Positions 1 through 10,585 of a DNA stretch of 64,000 nt are shown piece after piece. The stretch is from positions 124,001-188,000 of the forward strand of contig NZ_FNYS01000001.1 in the NCBI RefSeq assembly GCF_900109075.1, written 5' to 3'. A model generated the notes under the pieces. It did no database searches and was not told the origin of the DNA. It saw only the letters and a list, made by a program, of their open reading frames with translations. Each line of letters opens with the position of its first letter. Positions within the stretch are counted from its first letter, which is position 1. The stretch comes from Myroides marinus (GTDB taxonomy: Bacteria > Bacteroidota > Bacteroidia > Flavobacteriales > Flavobacteriaceae). Both the position numbers and the translations under genes were made by a program.

Positions 1-2046
1 CATAGTAATATGATCTACTTGTTCATTAGCCTCATCAATCAACTCTTGCTTACGCTCAGGAATCATAATATCACCTAAACTGAATGATAATCCTCCACGG
101 AATGCATAACCATAACCCATGTTTTTGATATCATCTAAGAAAGCAGCTGTAGTAGGTACATCAGTAATACTTAAAATACGACCGATAATATCTCTTAAAG
201 ACTTCTTAGTTAATACCTCATTGATATATCCAGCAACTTCAGGTACTACTTCATTAAATAAAATTCTACCAGCAGAAGTTTCAATAATTTGATATACTAA
301 TTCTCCTTCAGCATTATAATCTTTAGCTCTAACTCTAACATTAGCATTAAGATCAAGTTTACCTTCATTTAAAGCAATATGAACTTCCTCAACAGAATAG
401 AAAGTCAATCCTTCACCTTTAATCTCATGTTCTGGAGTAGACTTACGTGACTTAGTCATGTAGTATAATCCAAGTACCATATCCTGAGATGGTACAGTAA
501 TAGGAGCACCATTAGCAGGGTTTAAGATATTGTGAGAAGCTAACATTAATAATTGAGCTTCTAAGATTGCCTCAGGTCCTAGAGGTAAGTGAACTGCCAT
601 CTGGTCACCATCGAAATCGGCGTTGAAAGCCGTACACACTAATGGGTGTAATTGAATAGCTTTACCTTCGATTAACTTAGGTTGGAAAGCTTGAATACCC
701 AATCTGTGTAACGTAGGAGCACGGTTAAGTAAAACTGGGTGTCCTTTAATTACGTTTTCTAAGATATCCCAAACAACTGGTTCTTTTTTATCTATAATCT
801 TCTTAGCAGATTTAACTGTTTTAACGATACCTCTTTCAATCAACTTACGAATAACGAAAGGTTTGTATAGTTCAGCTGCCATATCTTTTGGCAATCCACA
901 TTCGAATAATTTTAATTCTGGTCCAACAACAATTACCGAACGAGCTGAATAGTCAACACGTTTACCAAGTAAGTTTTGACGGAAACGACCTTGTTTACCT
1001 TTTAATGAATCAGAAAGTGATTTTAATGGGCGGTTAGATTCAGTCTTAACAGCAGAAGATTTTCTAGTGTTATCGAACAATGAATCCACAGCTTCTTGAA
1101 GCATACGTTTCTCATTACGTAAGATTACTTCAGGAGCTTTAATCTCCATTAAACGTTTTAAACGGTTATTTCTGATGATTACACGACGGTATAAGTCATT
1201 TAAATCAGAAGTAGCAAAACGACCTCCATCTAGTGGTACTAATGGACGTAATTCTGGTGGAATAACTGGAATAACTTTCAAGATCATCCACTCAGGTCTA
1301 TTCTCACGATTCAAATTAGAATCACGGAAAGACTCTACTACTTGAAGACGTTTTAACGCCTCAGTTTTTCTTTGTTTAGATGTTTCGTTATTAGCAGCGT
1401 GACGTAGAGTATATGATAATTGATCTAAGTCAGTAGTAGCTAATAGATCCATAATACACTCCGCTCCCATTTTAGCAACGAATTTATTAGGATCATTATC
1501 ATCTAAATATTGATTTTCCATCGGAAGAGTATCACAGATGTTTAAGTACTCTTCTTCAGTTAAGAAATCTAATCTATTGATAGGTTCACCATCAACGTTT
1601 TTAGCAATACCAGCTTGGATAACTACATAACGCTCATAGTAGATGATCATATCTAATTTCTTAGAAGGAAGACCTAAGATATAACCAATTTTGTTTGGTA
1701 AAGAACGGAAGTACCAGATATGAGCAATTGGCACAACTAAATTGATGTGACCAACTCTATCTCTACGTACTTTCTTCTCAGTAACTTCAACACCACAACG
1801 GTCGCACACGATTCCTTTATAACGGATTCTCTTATACTTACCACAAGCACACTCGTAATCTTTTACAGGTCCAAAGATACGCTCACAGAAAAGACCATCA
1901 CGTTCAGGTTTATGAGTACGATAGTTGATTGTTTCTGGTTTTAAAACCTCACCTCTCGATTCTGCTAGAATAGACTCTGGCGATGCTAAACCAATTGAGA
2001 TTTTATTAAACCTTTTTACGGTATTTTTCTCTTTATTTTTATTCAT
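1..2046 (-). CDS. rpoC: RNA polymerase beta' subunit, 5' part (partial)
   Basis: Catalytic subunit of DNA-directed RNA polymerase. The frame is open from the ATG at 2046 to the window edge, so about 682 N-terminal residues are present. Translation gives the N-terminal zinc-binding segment ([20 protein letters not shown]), the clamp/lid region and the absolutely conserved [12 protein letters not shown] active-site loop with its three Mg-binding aspartates. It lies 70 nt behind rpoB in the same orientation and is surely co-transcribed. The C-terminal part lies outside the window, so nothing can be said about lineage-specific insertions there. Confidence 0.98.
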   Translation of the reverse strand, partial: MNKNKEKNTVKRFNKISIGLASPESILAESRGEVLKPETINYRTHKPERDGLFCERIFGPVKDYECACGKYKRIRYKGIVCDRCGVEVTEKKVRRDRVGHINLVVPIAHIWYFRSLPNKIGYILGLPSKKLDMIIYYERYVVIQAGIAKNVDGEPINRLDFLTEEEYLNICDTLPMENQYLDDNDPNKFVAKMGAECIMDLLATTDLDQLSYTLRHAANNETSKQRKTEALKRLQVVESFRDSNLNRENRPEWMILKVIPVIPPELRPLVPLDGGRFATSDLNDLYRRVIIRNNRLKRLMEIKAPEVILRNEKRMLQEAVDSLFDNTRKSSAVKTESNRPLKSLSDSLKGKQGRFRQNLLGKRVDYSARSVIVVGPELKLFECGLPKDMAAELYKPFVIRKLIERGIVKTVKSAKKIIDKKEPVVWDILENVIKGHPVLLNRAPTLHRLGIQAFQPKLIEGKAIQLHPLVCTAFNADFDGDQMAVHLPLGPEAILEAQLLMLASHNILNPANGAPITVPSQDMVLGLYYMTKSRKSTPEHEIKGEGLTFYSVEEVHIALNEGKLDLNANVRVRAKDYNAEGELVYQIIETSAGRILFNEVVPEVAGYINEVLTKKSLRDIIGRILSITDVPTTAAFLDDIKNMGYGYAFRGGLSFSLGDIMIPERKQELIDEANEQVDHITM

Positions 2047-2079
2047 GGTAAACTTACTTGTTAAAGTGTATGATAAAGA

Positions 2080-2102
2080 GTAAGCAGCACATTACTGCTT
2101 AC
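2080..2102 (-). other. Hairpin in the rpoB-rpoC spacer
   Basis: An 8-bp perfect inverted repeat (GTAAGCAG / CTGCTTAC) with a 7-nt loop sits between the rpoB stop and the rpoC start. No U-tract follows on the minus strand, so it is not a terminator. It could be an RNA-processing or stability element; no function is shown. Confidence 0.4.
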
Positions 2103-2116
2103 CCTATAATCTTAGT

Positions 2117-5100
2117 TTATTCTTCTAATCTGATGTCTAGTCCAAGACCTTTTAATTCATGCATTAATACATTGAATGATTCAGGTAATCCTGGTTCTGG
2201 CATAGTTTCTCCTTTAACGATTGCTTCGTAAGTTTTAGCTCTACCAATAACGTCATCCGATTTTACCGTCAAGATTTCACGTAATGTACTAGATGCTCCA
2301 TAAGCCTCTAATGCCCAAACCTCCATCTCTCCAAAACGCTGACCTCCAAACTGAGCTTTACCTCCTAATGGTTGTTGCGTGATCAATGAGTAAGGACCAA
2401 TAGAACGTGCGTGCATCTTATCATCTACCATGTGACCAAGTTTCAGCATATAGATAACCCCAACAGTTGCACGTTGGTGGAATCTTTCTCCTGTACCTCC
2501 ATCATATAAGTAAGTGTGTCCAAAACGTGGTATACCTGCCTCATCTGTAAGAGCATTAATTTGATCTAATTCTGCACCATCGAAGATTGGAGTCGCATAC
2601 TTTTTACCAAGTTTTTGACCAGCCCATCCTAATACTGTTTCATAAATCTGTCCAATGTTCATACGAGAAGGTACCCCTAATGGGTTCAATACGATATCTA
2701 CTGGTGTTCCATCTTCTAAGAAAGGCATATCCTCATCTCTAACGATACGAGCTACAATACCTTTATTACCGTGACGTCCAGCCATCTTATCTCCTACACG
2801 TAATTTACGTTTTTTAGCAATATAAACTTTCGCTAATTTCAAAATTCCAGATGGTAACTCATCCCCTACTGTAATCATGAATTTCTCTCTTCTTAGAACT
2901 CCTTGAAGATCGTTTAACTTGATTTTGTAGTTGTGGATTAAATCAGTAATCATACTGTTTGTCTCCTCATCAGTTGTCCATTGACCTTTTGTTAAGTGTG
3001 CGAAATCTTCTACAGCAAATAACATTTTTTGAGTAAATTTCTTACCTTTTGGTAAAATCTCTTCTCCTAAATCATTCAATACACCTTGAGATGTTTTACC
3101 ATTCACGATGAAGAATAATTTCTCAACTAAACGCTCTTTTAACTCGTTGAATTTAACTTCAAATCTAGTTTCTAATAAAGCCAATTCGTCTTTATCTTTT
3201 GAACGTTTACGTTTATCTTTTACTGCTCTTGCGAACAATTTTTTATCTAATACAACACCTCTTAATGATGGTGAAGCTTTTAATGAAGCATCTTTAACGT
3301 CTCCTGCTTTATCACCAAAGATAGCGCGTAATAATTTTTCTTCTGGAGTAGGATCAGACTCTCCTTTAGGAGTGATCTTACCAATAAGAATATCACCAGG
3401 CTTAACTTCAGCTCCAATGCGGATCATACCGTTTTCATCTAAGTCTTTTGTTGCCTCTTCAGAAACGTTAGGGATATCGTTAGTTAACTCTTCGTTACCT
3501 AATTTAGTATCTCTCACTTCTAAAGTATAGTCATCAATGTGGATAGATGTAAAGATATCTTCACGTACTACTCTTTCACAAATTACGATAGCATCCTCGA
3601 AGTTGTATCCTTTCCATGGCATGAACGCCACTTTCAAGTTACGACCTAAAGCTAACTCTCCTTGTTGAGTAGCGTATCCTTCACAAAGTACTTGACCTTT
3701 AGTAACTCTATCACCTCTTCTTACGATTGGTTTCAAGTTGATACTTGTACTTTGATTCGTTTTTCTAAACTTAATTAAGTTGTATGTTTTCTCATCTGGA
3801 TCAAAGCTGATTAAACGCTCTTCATCAGTACGATCATATTTGATAATGATCTTCTGTGCATCAACATACTCAACAGTACCTTCACCTTCAGCATTAATTA
3901 AAACACGCGAATCTGAAGCTACTTGTCTTTCTAATCCAGTACCTACGATTGGAGATTCTGGACGTAATAATGGAACTGCTTGACGCATCATGTTAGATCC
4001 CATCAACGCACGGTTCGCATCATCGTGCTCTAAGAAAGGAATCAAAGAAGCAGAAATAGAAGCAATCTGGTTTGGAGCAACGTCAGTGAAGTGGATATCT
4101 TTTGGTTCCACTACAGGGAAATCTCCCTCTTCTTTAACAACTACTCTTTCTTCAGTAATGTTTCCTTCAGCATCTACAGGAACGTTTGCCTGAGCAATTA
4201 ACATTCCTTCTTCTTCCTCAGCACTTAAATAAATAGGATCATTAAAGATATCAACTTTACCTTCCACTACTGGACGATAAGGAGTCTCGATGAATCCCAT
4301 ATTATTAACTTTAGCATATACAGCTAAAGATGAAATCAAACCAATGTTTGGTCCCTCTGGAGTCTCAATAGGACATAAACGTCCGTAGTGAGTATAGTGA
4401 ACGTCACGTACCTCGAAACCTGCTCTCTCTCTAGATAAACCTCCAGGTCCTAAAGCTGATAAACGACGTTTGTGAGTAATCTCAGCTAATGGATTCGTTT
4501 GATCCATAAATTGAGACAACTGGTTCGTTCCAAAGAATGAATTAATAACTGAAGACAAAGTCTTAGCGTTAATCAAATCGATAGGAGTAAACACCTCGTT
4601 ATCACGTACGTTCATACGCTCACGAATTGTTCTAGCCATACGAGCTAAACCAACACCAAACTGAGCTGATAATTGCTCTCCTACAGTTCTAACACGACGG
4701 TTAGATAAGTGGTCGATATCATCGATCTCAGCTTTTGAGTTAATTAATTCAATCAAGTACTTAACAATAGTGATAATATCCTCTTTTGTTAAAACTTGTT
4801 TGTCAATTGGAGTATCAAGATTAAGTTTTTTGTTCATTCTATAACGACCAACTTCACCTAGATTGTAACGTTGATCAGAGAAGAACAATTTATCAATAAT
4901 ACCACGTGCAGTTTCCTCATCTGGCGGTTCTGCATTACGCAACTGACGGTAGATGTGCTCTACTGCCTCTTTTTCAGAGTTCGTAGGGTCCTTCTGTAAC
5001 GTATTATGTATGATGGCATAATCTGCCTGATTATTATCTTCTTTATGTAAAAGGATAGTTTTAACGTTAGCCTCAATGATTTCTTCGATATTATCTTTAT

Positions 5101-5929
5101 CTAGGACTGTATCACGGTCTAAGATAATCTCATTTCTCTCAATTGAAACAACCTCTCCTGTATCCTCATCTACGAAATCCTCATGCCAAGTGTTTAACAC
5201 ACGTGCAGCAAGACGTCTTCCGCTATATTTTTTTAGTCCTGTCTTTGATACTTTAACCTCTTCTGCTAAGTCGAAAATCTCTAGGATATCCTTGTCTCTT
5301 TCGAACCCGATAGCACGGAATAACGTTGTAACAGGTAACTTTTTCTTTCTATCGATATAAGCGTACATCACGCTATTAATATCGGTAGCAAACTCAATCC
5401 ATGATCCCTTAAAAGGAATTACTCTCGCCGAATATAACTTAGTTCCATTTGCATGGAATGACTGTCCAAAGAAAACACCAGGTGAACGGTGTAATTGTGA
5501 AACTACTACACGCTCTGCTCCATTGATTACGAATGTACCACTAGGCGCCATGTACGGAATTGTTCCTAAATAAACATCTTGAACTATAGTTTCAAAATCT
5601 TCATGTTCAGGATCAGTACAGTACAACTTCAAACGCGCTTTAAGCGGAACGCTATAAGTCAGTCCTCTATCAATACATTCTTCGATTGAATAACGAGGAG
5701 GATCAACAAAGTAATCAAGGAACTCCAACACGAACTGGTTTCTTGTATCAGTAATCGGGAAGTTCTCCATGAAGGTATTGTATAAACCTTCCTTACCTCT
5801 CTCTTCAGATTTCGTTTCTAATTGAAAGAAATCTTTAAAAGACTTTACCTGAATATCCAAGAAATCTGGATAAGCTGGAATGTTCTTTGTCGAGGCAAAA
5901 TTTAATCTTTCAGTCTGATTTGTGATCAT
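2117..5929 (-). CDS. rpoB: RNA polymerase beta subunit
   Basis: Beta subunit of RNA polymerase, 1270 residues from the ATG at 5929; an in-frame TTG one codon upstream is not needed. The rifampicin-pocket segment is wild-type in appearance ([19 protein letters not shown], then [21 protein letters not shown]). The C-terminal clamp ([22 protein letters not shown]) and the ending LRLEE-type tail are present. It is downstream of rplL (127 nt, containing a hairpin) and upstream of rpoC. Length and order match flavobacterial rplKAJL-rpoBC operons. Confidence 0.98.
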   Translation of the reverse strand: MITNQTERLNFASTKNIPAYPDFLDIQVKSFKDFFQLETKSEERGKEGLYNTFMENFPITDTRNQFVLEFLDYFVDPPRYSIEECIDRGLTYSVPLKARLKLYCTDPEHEDFETIVQDVYLGTIPYMAPSGTFVINGAERVVVSQLHRSPGVFFGQSFHANGTKLYSARVIPFKGSWIEFATDINSVMYAYIDRKKKLPVTTLFRAIGFERDKDILEIFDLAEEVKVSKTGLKKYSGRRLAARVLNTWHEDFVDEDTGEVVSIERNEIILDRDTVLDKDNIEEIIEANVKTILLHKEDNNQADYAIIHNTLQKDPTNSEKEAVEHIYRQLRNAEPPDEETARGIIDKLFFSDQRYNLGEVGRYRMNKKLNLDTPIDKQVLTKEDIITIVKYLIELINSKAEIDDIDHLSNRRVRTVGEQLSAQFGVGLARMARTIRERMNVRDNEVFTPIDLINAKTLSSVINSFFGTNQLSQFMDQTNPLAEITHKRRLSALGPGGLSRERAGFEVRDVHYTHYGRLCPIETPEGPNIGLISSLAVYAKVNNMGFIETPYRPVVEGKVDIFNDPIYLSAEEEEGMLIAQANVPVDAEGNITEERVVVKEEGDFPVVEPKDIHFTDVAPNQIASISASLIPFLEHDDANRALMGSNMMRQAVPLLRPESPIVGTGLERQVASDSRVLINAEGEGTVEYVDAQKIIIKYDRTDEERLISFDPDEKTYNLIKFRKTNQSTSINLKPIVRRGDRVTKGQVLCEGYATQQGELALGRNLKVAFMPWKGYNFEDAIVICERVVREDIFTSIHIDDYTLEVRDTKLGNEELTNDIPNVSEEATKDLDENGMIRIGAEVKPGDILIGKITPKGESDPTPEEKLLRAIFGDKAGDVKDASLKASPSLRGVVLDKKLFARAVKDKRKRSKDKDELALLETRFEVKFNELKERLVEKLFFIVNGKTSQGVLNDLGEEILPKGKKFTQKMLFAVEDFAHLTKGQWTTDEETNSMITDLIHNYKIKLNDLQGVLRREKFMITVGDELPSGILKLAKVYIAKKRKLRVGDKMAGRHGNKGIVARIVRDEDMPFLEDGTPVDIVLNPLGVPSRMNIGQIYETVLGWAGQKLGKKYATPIFDGAELDQINALTDEAGIPRFGHTYLYDGGTGERFHQRATVGVIYMLKLGHMVDDKMHARSIGPYSLITQQPLGGKAQFGGQRFGEMEVWALEAYGASSTLREILTVKSDDVIGRAKTYEAIVKGETMPEPGLPESFNVLMHELKGLGLDIRLEE

Positions 5930-5996
5930 CAATGGACAAAAAATTTTGATTAGAATTTGAATTGTATTTTACGCAAAATCTCTTTATACGCAAAAT

Positions 5997-6033
5997 GGTT
6001 TAGGCCTGTGGGAAGCCTCCCAAGACCTAAACC
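5997..6033 (-). promoter_or_regulatory. rplL-rpoB intergenic hairpin, candidate attenuator
   Basis: An outer 8-bp stem (GGTTTAGG / CCTAAACC) encloses an inner TGGGA / TCCCA stem, in the spacer between rplL and rpoB. On the minus strand it is followed only by a short ATTTTG tract, so it would terminate weakly. In E. coli this same junction carries a partial terminator and an RNase III site that set the ribosomal protein to polymerase ratio. The analogy here is inference from position and structure. Confidence 0.5.
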
Positions 6034-6055
6034 TAAAATATTTTTTAGAAAAAAA

Positions 6056-6424
6056 CTATTTAAGCTCTACTACAGCTCCAGCTTCTTCTAATGCTTTTTT
6101 AAGACCTTCAGCCTCATCTTTAGAAACTCCTTCTTTGATGTTAGCTGGTGTAGAATCTACGATATCTTTAGCTTCTTTTAATCCTAAACCTGTTAATTCT
6201 TTAACAGCTTTAACTACAGCTAATTTAGAAGCTCCAGCTTCTTTTAATACTACAGTGAATTCAGTTTGCTCTTCAGCAGCTTCACCTGCAGCTCCACCTG
6301 CAACTACTACAGCAGCAGCAGCTGGTTCGATTCCGTACTCATCTTTTAATATAGTTGCTAATTCGTTAACTTCTTTTACAGTTAAGCTAACTAATTGTTC
6401 TGCGAATTGTTTCAAATCTGCCAT
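6056..6424 (-). CDS. rplL: 50S ribosomal protein bL12 (L7/L12)
   Basis: Acidic stalk protein of 122 residues. The N-terminal dimerisation helix ([34 protein letters not shown]), the Ala/Gly-rich hinge and the C-terminal factor-binding domain ([10 protein letters not shown].. [25 protein letters not shown]) are all recognisable. It follows rplJ, which encodes its anchor on the ribosome, in the usual order. Residue content and length are normal for the family. Confidence 0.98.
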   Translation of the reverse strand: MADLKQFAEQLVSLTVKEVNELATILKDEYGIEPAAAAVVVAGGAAGEAAEEQTEFTVVLKEAGASKLAVVKAVKELTGLGLKEAKDIVDSTPANIKEGVSKDEAEGLKKALEEAGAVVELK

Positions 6425-6507
6425 TTTTCTATCTTTTAATGATTTGTAAAAATATAATTTATTAATGTGCGTTCTACTGAACTTTAAAAACTGGATCTAG
6501 TCGTAGA

Positions 6508-6996
6508 CTATTCTTCGTCTTTAAATTGGTTTTTAAGAGCTGAAATAACTCTTTGAGCTGGTGATTGAAGTAATCCAATGATTTCTCCAATAACTTCTTC
6601 TTTAGATTTAATAGCAACTAATGCATCTAAATTCTCATCTCCGATGTAGATTTCTTCATTGATATAAGCTCCTTTTAAAGCTGGAATCGTTGATTTTTTT
6701 CTGAAATCTTTGATGATTTTAGCAGGTCCATTTGCAACTTCTGCAAATAAAACAGCACTATTTCCTTTTAAAGTAGAAGGTAACTCTTCGTAATTTTTAT
6801 CTGAAGCTTCCATCGCTTTTGCAAGCAATGTATTCTTAACTACTTCAATTTTAATTCCAGCTTTGTTACAAGCTCTTCTTAAGTTTGAAGTAACTTCAGC
6901 ATTCAATCCTGATATATCTGCGATATAGAAGATATTAGCGTCAGCTAACTTAGCTTTTAAATCTTCTATCGCTACTGCTTTCTGTTCTCTAGTCAT
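6508..6996 (-). CDS. rplJ: 50S ribosomal protein uL10
   Basis: Stalk base protein, 162 residues, starting MTREQKAVAIEDLKAKL; its C-terminal helix binds bL12 dimers. It begins only 23 nt after rplA ends. There is therefore no room for a long intergenic L10-leader RNA of the E. coli type; any autoregulatory structure would have to lie inside the rplA reading frame. The rplL gene follows after 83 nt. Confidence 0.98.
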   Translation of the reverse strand: MTREQKAVAIEDLKAKLADANIFYIADISGLNAEVTSNLRRACNKAGIKIEVVKNTLLAKAMEASDKNYEELPSTLKGNSAVLFAEVANGPAKIIKDFRKKSTIPALKGAYINEEIYIGDENLDALVAIKSKEEVIGEIIGLLQSPAQRVISALKNQFKDEE

Positions 6997-7019
6997 ACGA
7001 ATAATTATTTATTTACCAA

Positions 7020-7709
7020 TTATACTGCTTTAGGATCTAAAGCAATAGCAGGGCTCATAGTACTAGATATATTAATAGACTTGATATAAGTACCTTTAGC
7101 TGCAGTTGGTTTTAATTTGATTAATGTTTGGATTAATTCAGCTGCATTCTCAGTAATTTTTTGAGCCTCGAAAGAAACTTTACCGATAGATGCGTGAACA
7201 ATACCAGTTTTATCAACTTTAAAATCGATTTTACCAGCTTTCACTTCTTGAACAGCTTTCGCTACGTCCATAGTTACAGTTCCTGTTTTAGGGTTTGGCA
7301 TTAAACCTCTTGGTCCTAAAATACGACCTAAAGGACCTAATTTACCCATAACAGCAGGCATAGTGATGATAACATCAACATCTGTCCAACCGTCTTTAAT
7401 CTTTTGTAAGTACTCATCTAGTCCAACATAGTCAGCCCCAGCAGCTAAAGCTTCAGCTTCTTTATCAGGAGTAACCAATGCTAACACTCTTACATCTTTA
7501 CCTGTTCCGTGAGGTAACGTAACCACACCACGAACCATTTGATTAGCTTTACGTGGGTCTACACCTAAACGTACAGCGATATCTACAGACTCGTCAAATT
7601 TTGCAGAAGCAACTTCTTTAATCAATGCAGATGCATCTTTCAAAGAATATAATCTATTCTTTTCAATTTTAGCAGCAGCCTCTTTTTGCTTTTTCGTTAA
7701 TTTTGCCAT
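7020..7709 (-). CDS. rplA: 50S ribosomal protein uL1
   Basis: Ribosomal protein L1, 229 residues, of the mobile L1 stalk. The signature [23 protein letters not shown] is present, and the length is standard for bacteria. It lies 18 nt behind rplK. In E. coli, L1 represses the rplK-rplA mRNA by binding its leader; a bulged hairpin just ahead of rplK here (8182-8208) is a possible counterpart. Confidence 0.98.
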   Translation of the reverse strand: MAKLTKKQKEAAAKIEKNRLYSLKDASALIKEVASAKFDESVDIAVRLGVDPRKANQMVRGVVTLPHGTGKDVRVLALVTPDKEAEALAAGADYVGLDEYLQKIKDGWTDVDVIITMPAVMGKLGPLGRILGPRGLMPNPKTGTVTMDVAKAVQEVKAGKIDFKVDKTGIVHASIGKVSFEAQKITENAAELIQTLIKLKPTAAKGTYIKSINISSTMSPAIALDPKAV

Positions 7710-7727
7710 TTCTTCTTTCTTTTACAA

Positions 7728-8165
7728 TTAAAAAGGAGCAGTTCCAGTTACTGAAATTCCCATAGATCTTGCAGTTCCTGCAATCATACTCATAGCTGCC
7801 TCAACAGTAAATGCATTTAAATCAGGCATTTTGTCTTCCGCAATAGCACGAACTTGTTCCCAAGTTACGCTAGCTACTTTTTTTCTATTAGGCTCACCAG
7901 ATCCAGATTTCACTTTCGCAGCCTCTAATAATTGAACAGCAGCAGGTGGCGTTTTAACAACAAAGTCAAATGATTTGTCTTTGTATACAGTAATTTGTAC
8001 TGGTAAAATTTTGCCAGGTTTATCTTGTGTTCTAGCGTTGAATTGCTTACAGAACTCCATGATATTAACTCCAGCAGCCCCCAAAGCAGGTCCAACCGGT
8101 GGCGATGGGTTCGCTGCACCTCCCTTAACTTGTAGTTTAACTACTTTACTAATTTCTTTTGCCAT
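7728..8165 (-). CDS. rplK: 50S ribosomal protein uL11
   Basis: Ribosomal protein L11, 145 residues ([44 protein letters not shown]...). The proline-rich N-terminal domain and the C-terminal RNA-binding domain ending in [10 protein letters not shown] are intact. It binds the GTPase-associated region of 23S rRNA. It is the first gene of the rplKAJL set, after nusG, with a 55-nt leader. Confidence 0.98.
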   Translation of the reverse strand: MAKEISKVVKLQVKGGAANPSPPVGPALGAAGVNIMEFCKQFNARTQDKPGKILPVQITVYKDKSFDFVVKTPPAAVQLLEAAKVKSGSGEPNRKKVASVTWEQVRAIAEDKMPDLNAFTVEAAMSMIAGTARSMGISVTGTAPF

Positions 8166-8181
8166 TTCTTAAAAAATTTGG

Positions 8182-8208
8182 CACATCTCATTTGGAAGCC
8201 AAGATGTG
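8182..8208 (-). promoter_or_regulatory. Bulged hairpin in the rplK leader, possible L1 target
   Basis: A 7-bp stem (CACATCT / AGATGTG) with a short inner TGG / CCA stem and an asymmetric unpaired AATG lies between nusG and rplK. It is not followed by a U-tract. Its position corresponds to the place where L1 represses rplK-rplA in other bacteria. I could not match a defined L1-binding consensus, so the role is inferred from position only. Confidence 0.35.
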
Positions 8209-8220
8209 ACTATTGTAACA

Positions 8221-8772
8221 TTATAATTTTTCTACTTGTGTGAAACTTAACTCTAATGGTGTTTTTCTTCCAAAAATCTTAACCATTACTTCTAGTTTAC
8301 GTTTCTCTTCATTAATGTTTTCGATTGTACCATCGAATCCATTGAATGGTCCATCGATAACTTTCACAGACTCCCCTACTTCGTAAGGAATAACACCTGT
8401 TTCAACTTTTACAGCTAGTTCATCGACTCTACCTAACATTCTGTTTACTTCAGACTCACGTAAAGGAAGTGGGTCTCCCCCTCTTTCTCCACCTAAGAAA
8501 CCAATAACACCTGTTATAGATTTAATAGCGTGAGGAACTTCACCTGTTAAGTTAGCTTCTATCATAACATAACCTGGGAAGTAAACACGTTCTGTAGTTT
8601 TCTTTTTACCATCTTTTACAGTCACTACTTTTTCAGTAGGTACTAATACTTGTGATAAGTAATCTGATAAACCTAAACGAGCAATTTCAGTTTCGATATA
8701 ATTCTTAACCTTATTCTCCTGTCCACTTACCGCACGAACCACATACCATTTTTTGACACTTGTATCAGCCAT
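8221..8772 (-). CDS. nusG: Transcription termination/antitermination factor NusG
   Basis: 183 residues: an N-terminal NGN domain (KKWYVVRAVSGQENKVKNYIETEI..., FPGYVMIEANL) that binds the RNA polymerase clamp, and a C-terminal KOW domain (YEVGESVKVIDGPFNGFDGTIENINEEKRKLEVMVKIFGRKTPLEL). It follows secE by 17 nt, as in most bacteria. The length is normal and no insertion is seen. Confidence 0.98.
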   Translation of the reverse strand: MADTSVKKWYVVRAVSGQENKVKNYIETEIARLGLSDYLSQVLVPTEKVVTVKDGKKKTTERVYFPGYVMIEANLTGEVPHAIKSITGVIGFLGGERGGDPLPLRESEVNRMLGRVDELAVKVETGVIPYEVGESVKVIDGPFNGFDGTIENINEEKRKLEVMVKIFGRKTPLELSFTQVEKL

Positions 8773-8789
8773 AATATCTTTTTTATTCC

Positions 8790-8987
8790 TTATGCTCTAG
8801 CCCAATTATAAAATACTCCTAACGCTCTTCCGAACACAGTGTCTACACCCCATGTTGCTAAAGAAAACAAAATTGCAAAAATAGCAACTATTATAGTGTA
8901 TCGTTGAACTTCTGACCACGGAGACCAAGTAACATTACTTTTTAACTCTGTGAAAGCATCTGATATGTAATTAAAAACCTTTGCCAT
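8790..8987 (-). CDS. secE: Preprotein translocase subunit SecE
   Basis: Short single-span SecE of 65 residues: an amphipathic N-terminal helix (YISDAFTELKSNVTWSPWSEVQRYTI) followed by one membrane segment (IIVAIFAILFSLATWGVDTVFGRAL). The motif VTWPxxxE of this family appears here as VTWSPWSEV. It sits between tRNA-Trp and nusG, the standard location. Confidence 0.95.
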   Translation of the reverse strand: MAKVFNYISDAFTELKSNVTWSPWSEVQRYTIIVAIFAILFSLATWGVDTVFGRALGVFYNWARA

Positions 8988-9003
8988 GTTAATATTGTTT
9001 TTG

Positions 9004-9074
9004 CACGGGTGGAGGGATTCGAACCCCCATCAACGGTTTTGGAGACCGCTATTCTACCCTTGAACTACACCCGT
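9004..9074 (-). tRNA. tRNA-Trp (CCA)
   Basis: 71-nt tRNA on the minus strand. The acceptor arms ACGGGTG / CACCCGT pair perfectly with discriminator G. The anticodon loop reads CTCCAAA (anticodon CCA) and the T-arm contains GGTTCGAATCC. It lies between tuf and secE and may be processed from the same transcript as secE-nusG. Confidence 0.97.
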
Positions 9075-9082
9075 TTGTTAAT

Positions 9083-9112
9083 AAAAGTCAGTGGCCTTAA
9101 CCACTGACTTTT
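9083..9112 (-). terminator. tuf terminator or attenuator ahead of tRNA-Trp/secE
   Basis: A 12-bp perfect stem (AAAAGTCAGTGG / CCACTGACTTTT) with a 6-nt loop lies 24 nt past the tuf stop. On the minus strand only four T's precede ATTA, so it may be leaky. It ends 8 nt before tRNA-Trp, leaving no visible room for a separate downstream promoter. Confidence 0.75.
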
Positions 9113-9136
9113 GTGATTTATTTATCCTAAAAAGAA

Positions 9137-10324
9137 TTAGTCTAAAATTTCAGTTACCTGACCAGCACCTACTGTTCTACCACCTTCACGGATAGCGAAA
9201 CGTAAACCTACTGATAAAGCGATTGGGCTTAATAACTCAACAGTGATAGTTAAGTTATCTCCAGGCATAACCATCTCAGTTCCTTCTGGTAATTGGATTG
9301 TTCCAGTTACGTCAGTTGTACGAACGTAGAATTGAGGACGGTAGTTGTTATGGAATGGAGTGTGACGTCCACCTTCTTCTTTTTTCAAGATATAAACCTC
9401 AGCTTTGAATCTAGCGTGTGGTTTTACTGAACCTGGTTTACAAATAACCATACCACGACGGATATCAGTTTTGTCAATACCTCTCAATAATAAACCTACG
9501 TTATCTCCAGCTTCTCCACGGTCTAAGATTTTACGGAACATCTCAACTCCTGTAATAGTAGAAGTTAATTTGTCAGCTCCCATACCGATGATTTCAACAG
9601 CATCTCCTGTATTAGCAACTCCAGTTTCGATACGTCCTGTAGCAACAGTTCCACGTCCTGTAATTGTAAATACGTCTTCTACTGGCATTAAGAATGGTTT
9701 CTCATTATCACGTACTGGCTCTTCGATCCAAGCATCAACTTCATCCATTAAGTGTAATAATGCATCAACCCATTTTTGCTCTCCGTTTAATGCTCCTAAA
9801 GCAGAACCTTGAACAACTGGTCCATTATCACCGTCGTATTGGTAGAAAGATAATAAATCTCTTACTTCCATTTCAACAAGCTCTAATAACTCAGCATCAT
9901 CAACTAAGTCAACTTTGTTTAAGAATACAACGATTCTTGGAATACCTACCTGACGTCCTAAAAGGATGTGCTCACGAGTTTGTGGCATTGGTCCATCAGT
10001 AGCAGCAACTACTAAGATAGCACCATCCATTTGTGCAGCACCAGTAACCATGTTTTTCACGTAATCCGCGTGACCTGGACAGTCAACGTGTGCATAGTGA
10101 CGGTTTTTAGTTTGGTACTCTACGTGAGAAGTGTTAATTGTAATACCACGCTCTTTCTCTTCTGGAGCATTATCAATTGAATCAAATGAACGAGCTTCTG
10201 AGAATCCTGCGTCAGCTAATACTTTAGTAATAGCAGCAGTAGTAGTAGTTTTACCGTGGTCAACGTGTCCGATAGTACCGATGTTTAAGTGCGGTTTCGA
10301 ACGGTCAAAAGTTTCCTTTGCCAT
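9137..10324 (-). CDS. tuf: Elongation factor Tu
   Basis: 395-residue EF-Tu, the GTPase that delivers aminoacyl-tRNA to the ribosome. It shows the P-loop GHVDHGKTT (about residues 19-27), the effector threonine region [25 protein letters not shown] (G3) and NKVD (G4), followed by beta-barrel domains 2 and 3. It is preceded by three tRNA genes, as in the E. coli tufB locus, and followed by a hairpin terminator. A TATATTTG box 37 nt ahead of the start may give it its own promoter. Confidence 0.98.
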   Translation of the reverse strand: MAKETFDRSKPHLNIGTIGHVDHGKTTTTAAITKVLADAGFSEARSFDSIDNAPEEKERGITINTSHVEYQTKNRHYAHVDCPGHADYVKNMVTGAAQMDGAILVVAATDGPMPQTREHILLGRQVGIPRIVVFLNKVDLVDDAELLELVEMEVRDLLSFYQYDGDNGPVVQGSALGALNGEQKWVDALLHLMDEVDAWIEEPVRDNEKPFLMPVEDVFTITGRGTVATGRIETGVANTGDAVEIIGMGADKLTSTITGVEMFRKILDRGEAGDNVGLLLRGIDKTDIRRGMVICKPGSVKPHARFKAEVYILKKEEGGRHTPFHNNYRPQFYVRTTDVTGTIQLPEGTEMVMPGDNLTITVELLSPIALSVGLRFAIREGGRTVGAGQVTEILD

Positions 10325-10361
10325 GATTTAATAATTTAATCTTAGTTATATAATTAGTGTT

Positions 10362-10388
10362 CAAATATAATAAAAAAACCTGAGCCAA
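10362..10388 (-). promoter_or_regulatory. Candidate tuf promoter (TAnnTTTG type)
   Basis: On the minus strand a TATATTTG -7 box (10369-10362) is preceded, 16 nt upstream, by a TTG inside the 3' end of tRNA-Thr(GGT). This resembles the Bacteroidota TTG...TAnnTTTG promoter, with spacing at the short end. It would give tuf a transcript independent of the tRNAs. Confidence 0.45.
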
Positions 10389-10454
10389 TGACGGGATTTG
10401 AACCCGTGACCTCTTCCTTACCAAGGAAGCACTCTACCCCTGAGCTACACCGGC
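10383..10454 (-). tRNA. tRNA-Thr (GGT)
   Basis: 72-nt tRNA. The acceptor GCCGGTG pairs with CATTGGC (two G-U pairs). The anticodon stem CTTCC/GGAAG encloses loop TTGGTAA, giving anticodon GGT. The T-loop is GGTTCAAATCC. It is the last of three tRNAs ahead of tuf. Confidence 0.96.
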
Positions 10455-10473
10455 AGATGTCTCTTATTCTCTG

Positions 10474-10554
10474 TGGGGAGAGCAGGATTCGAACCTGCGA
10501 AGGTTACCCAACGGATTTACAGTCCGTCCTCGTTGGCCGCTTGAGTATCTCCCC
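10474..10554 (-). tRNA. tRNA-Tyr (GTA)
   Basis: 81-nt class II tRNA with a long variable arm. The acceptor GGGGAGA / TCTCCCC is perfect with discriminator A. The anticodon GTA is in GGACTGTAAATCC and the T-arm is GGTTCGAATCC. It lies between the two tRNA-Thr genes. Confidence 0.97.
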
Positions 10555-10585
10555 TCAAACATTTGTTTGATCTTACTTTTCTTTG

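Noticed and set aside
3108-3530. 140-codon plus-strand open frame inside rpoB, with smaller ones at 3780, 3990 and 5076
   Set aside because: They lie antisense to the intact rpoB frame, show serine/leucine-rich shadow composition and have no family resemblance.
9405-10002. Two overlapping plus-strand frames antisense to tuf
   Set aside because: Shadows of the highly conserved tuf sequence; no start context, no homology.
10388-10570. 60-codon plus-strand frame (MTGFEPVTSSLPRKHS...)
   Set aside because: It runs across tRNA-Thr and tRNA-Tyr in antisense; this is a well-known spurious translation of tRNA clusters.
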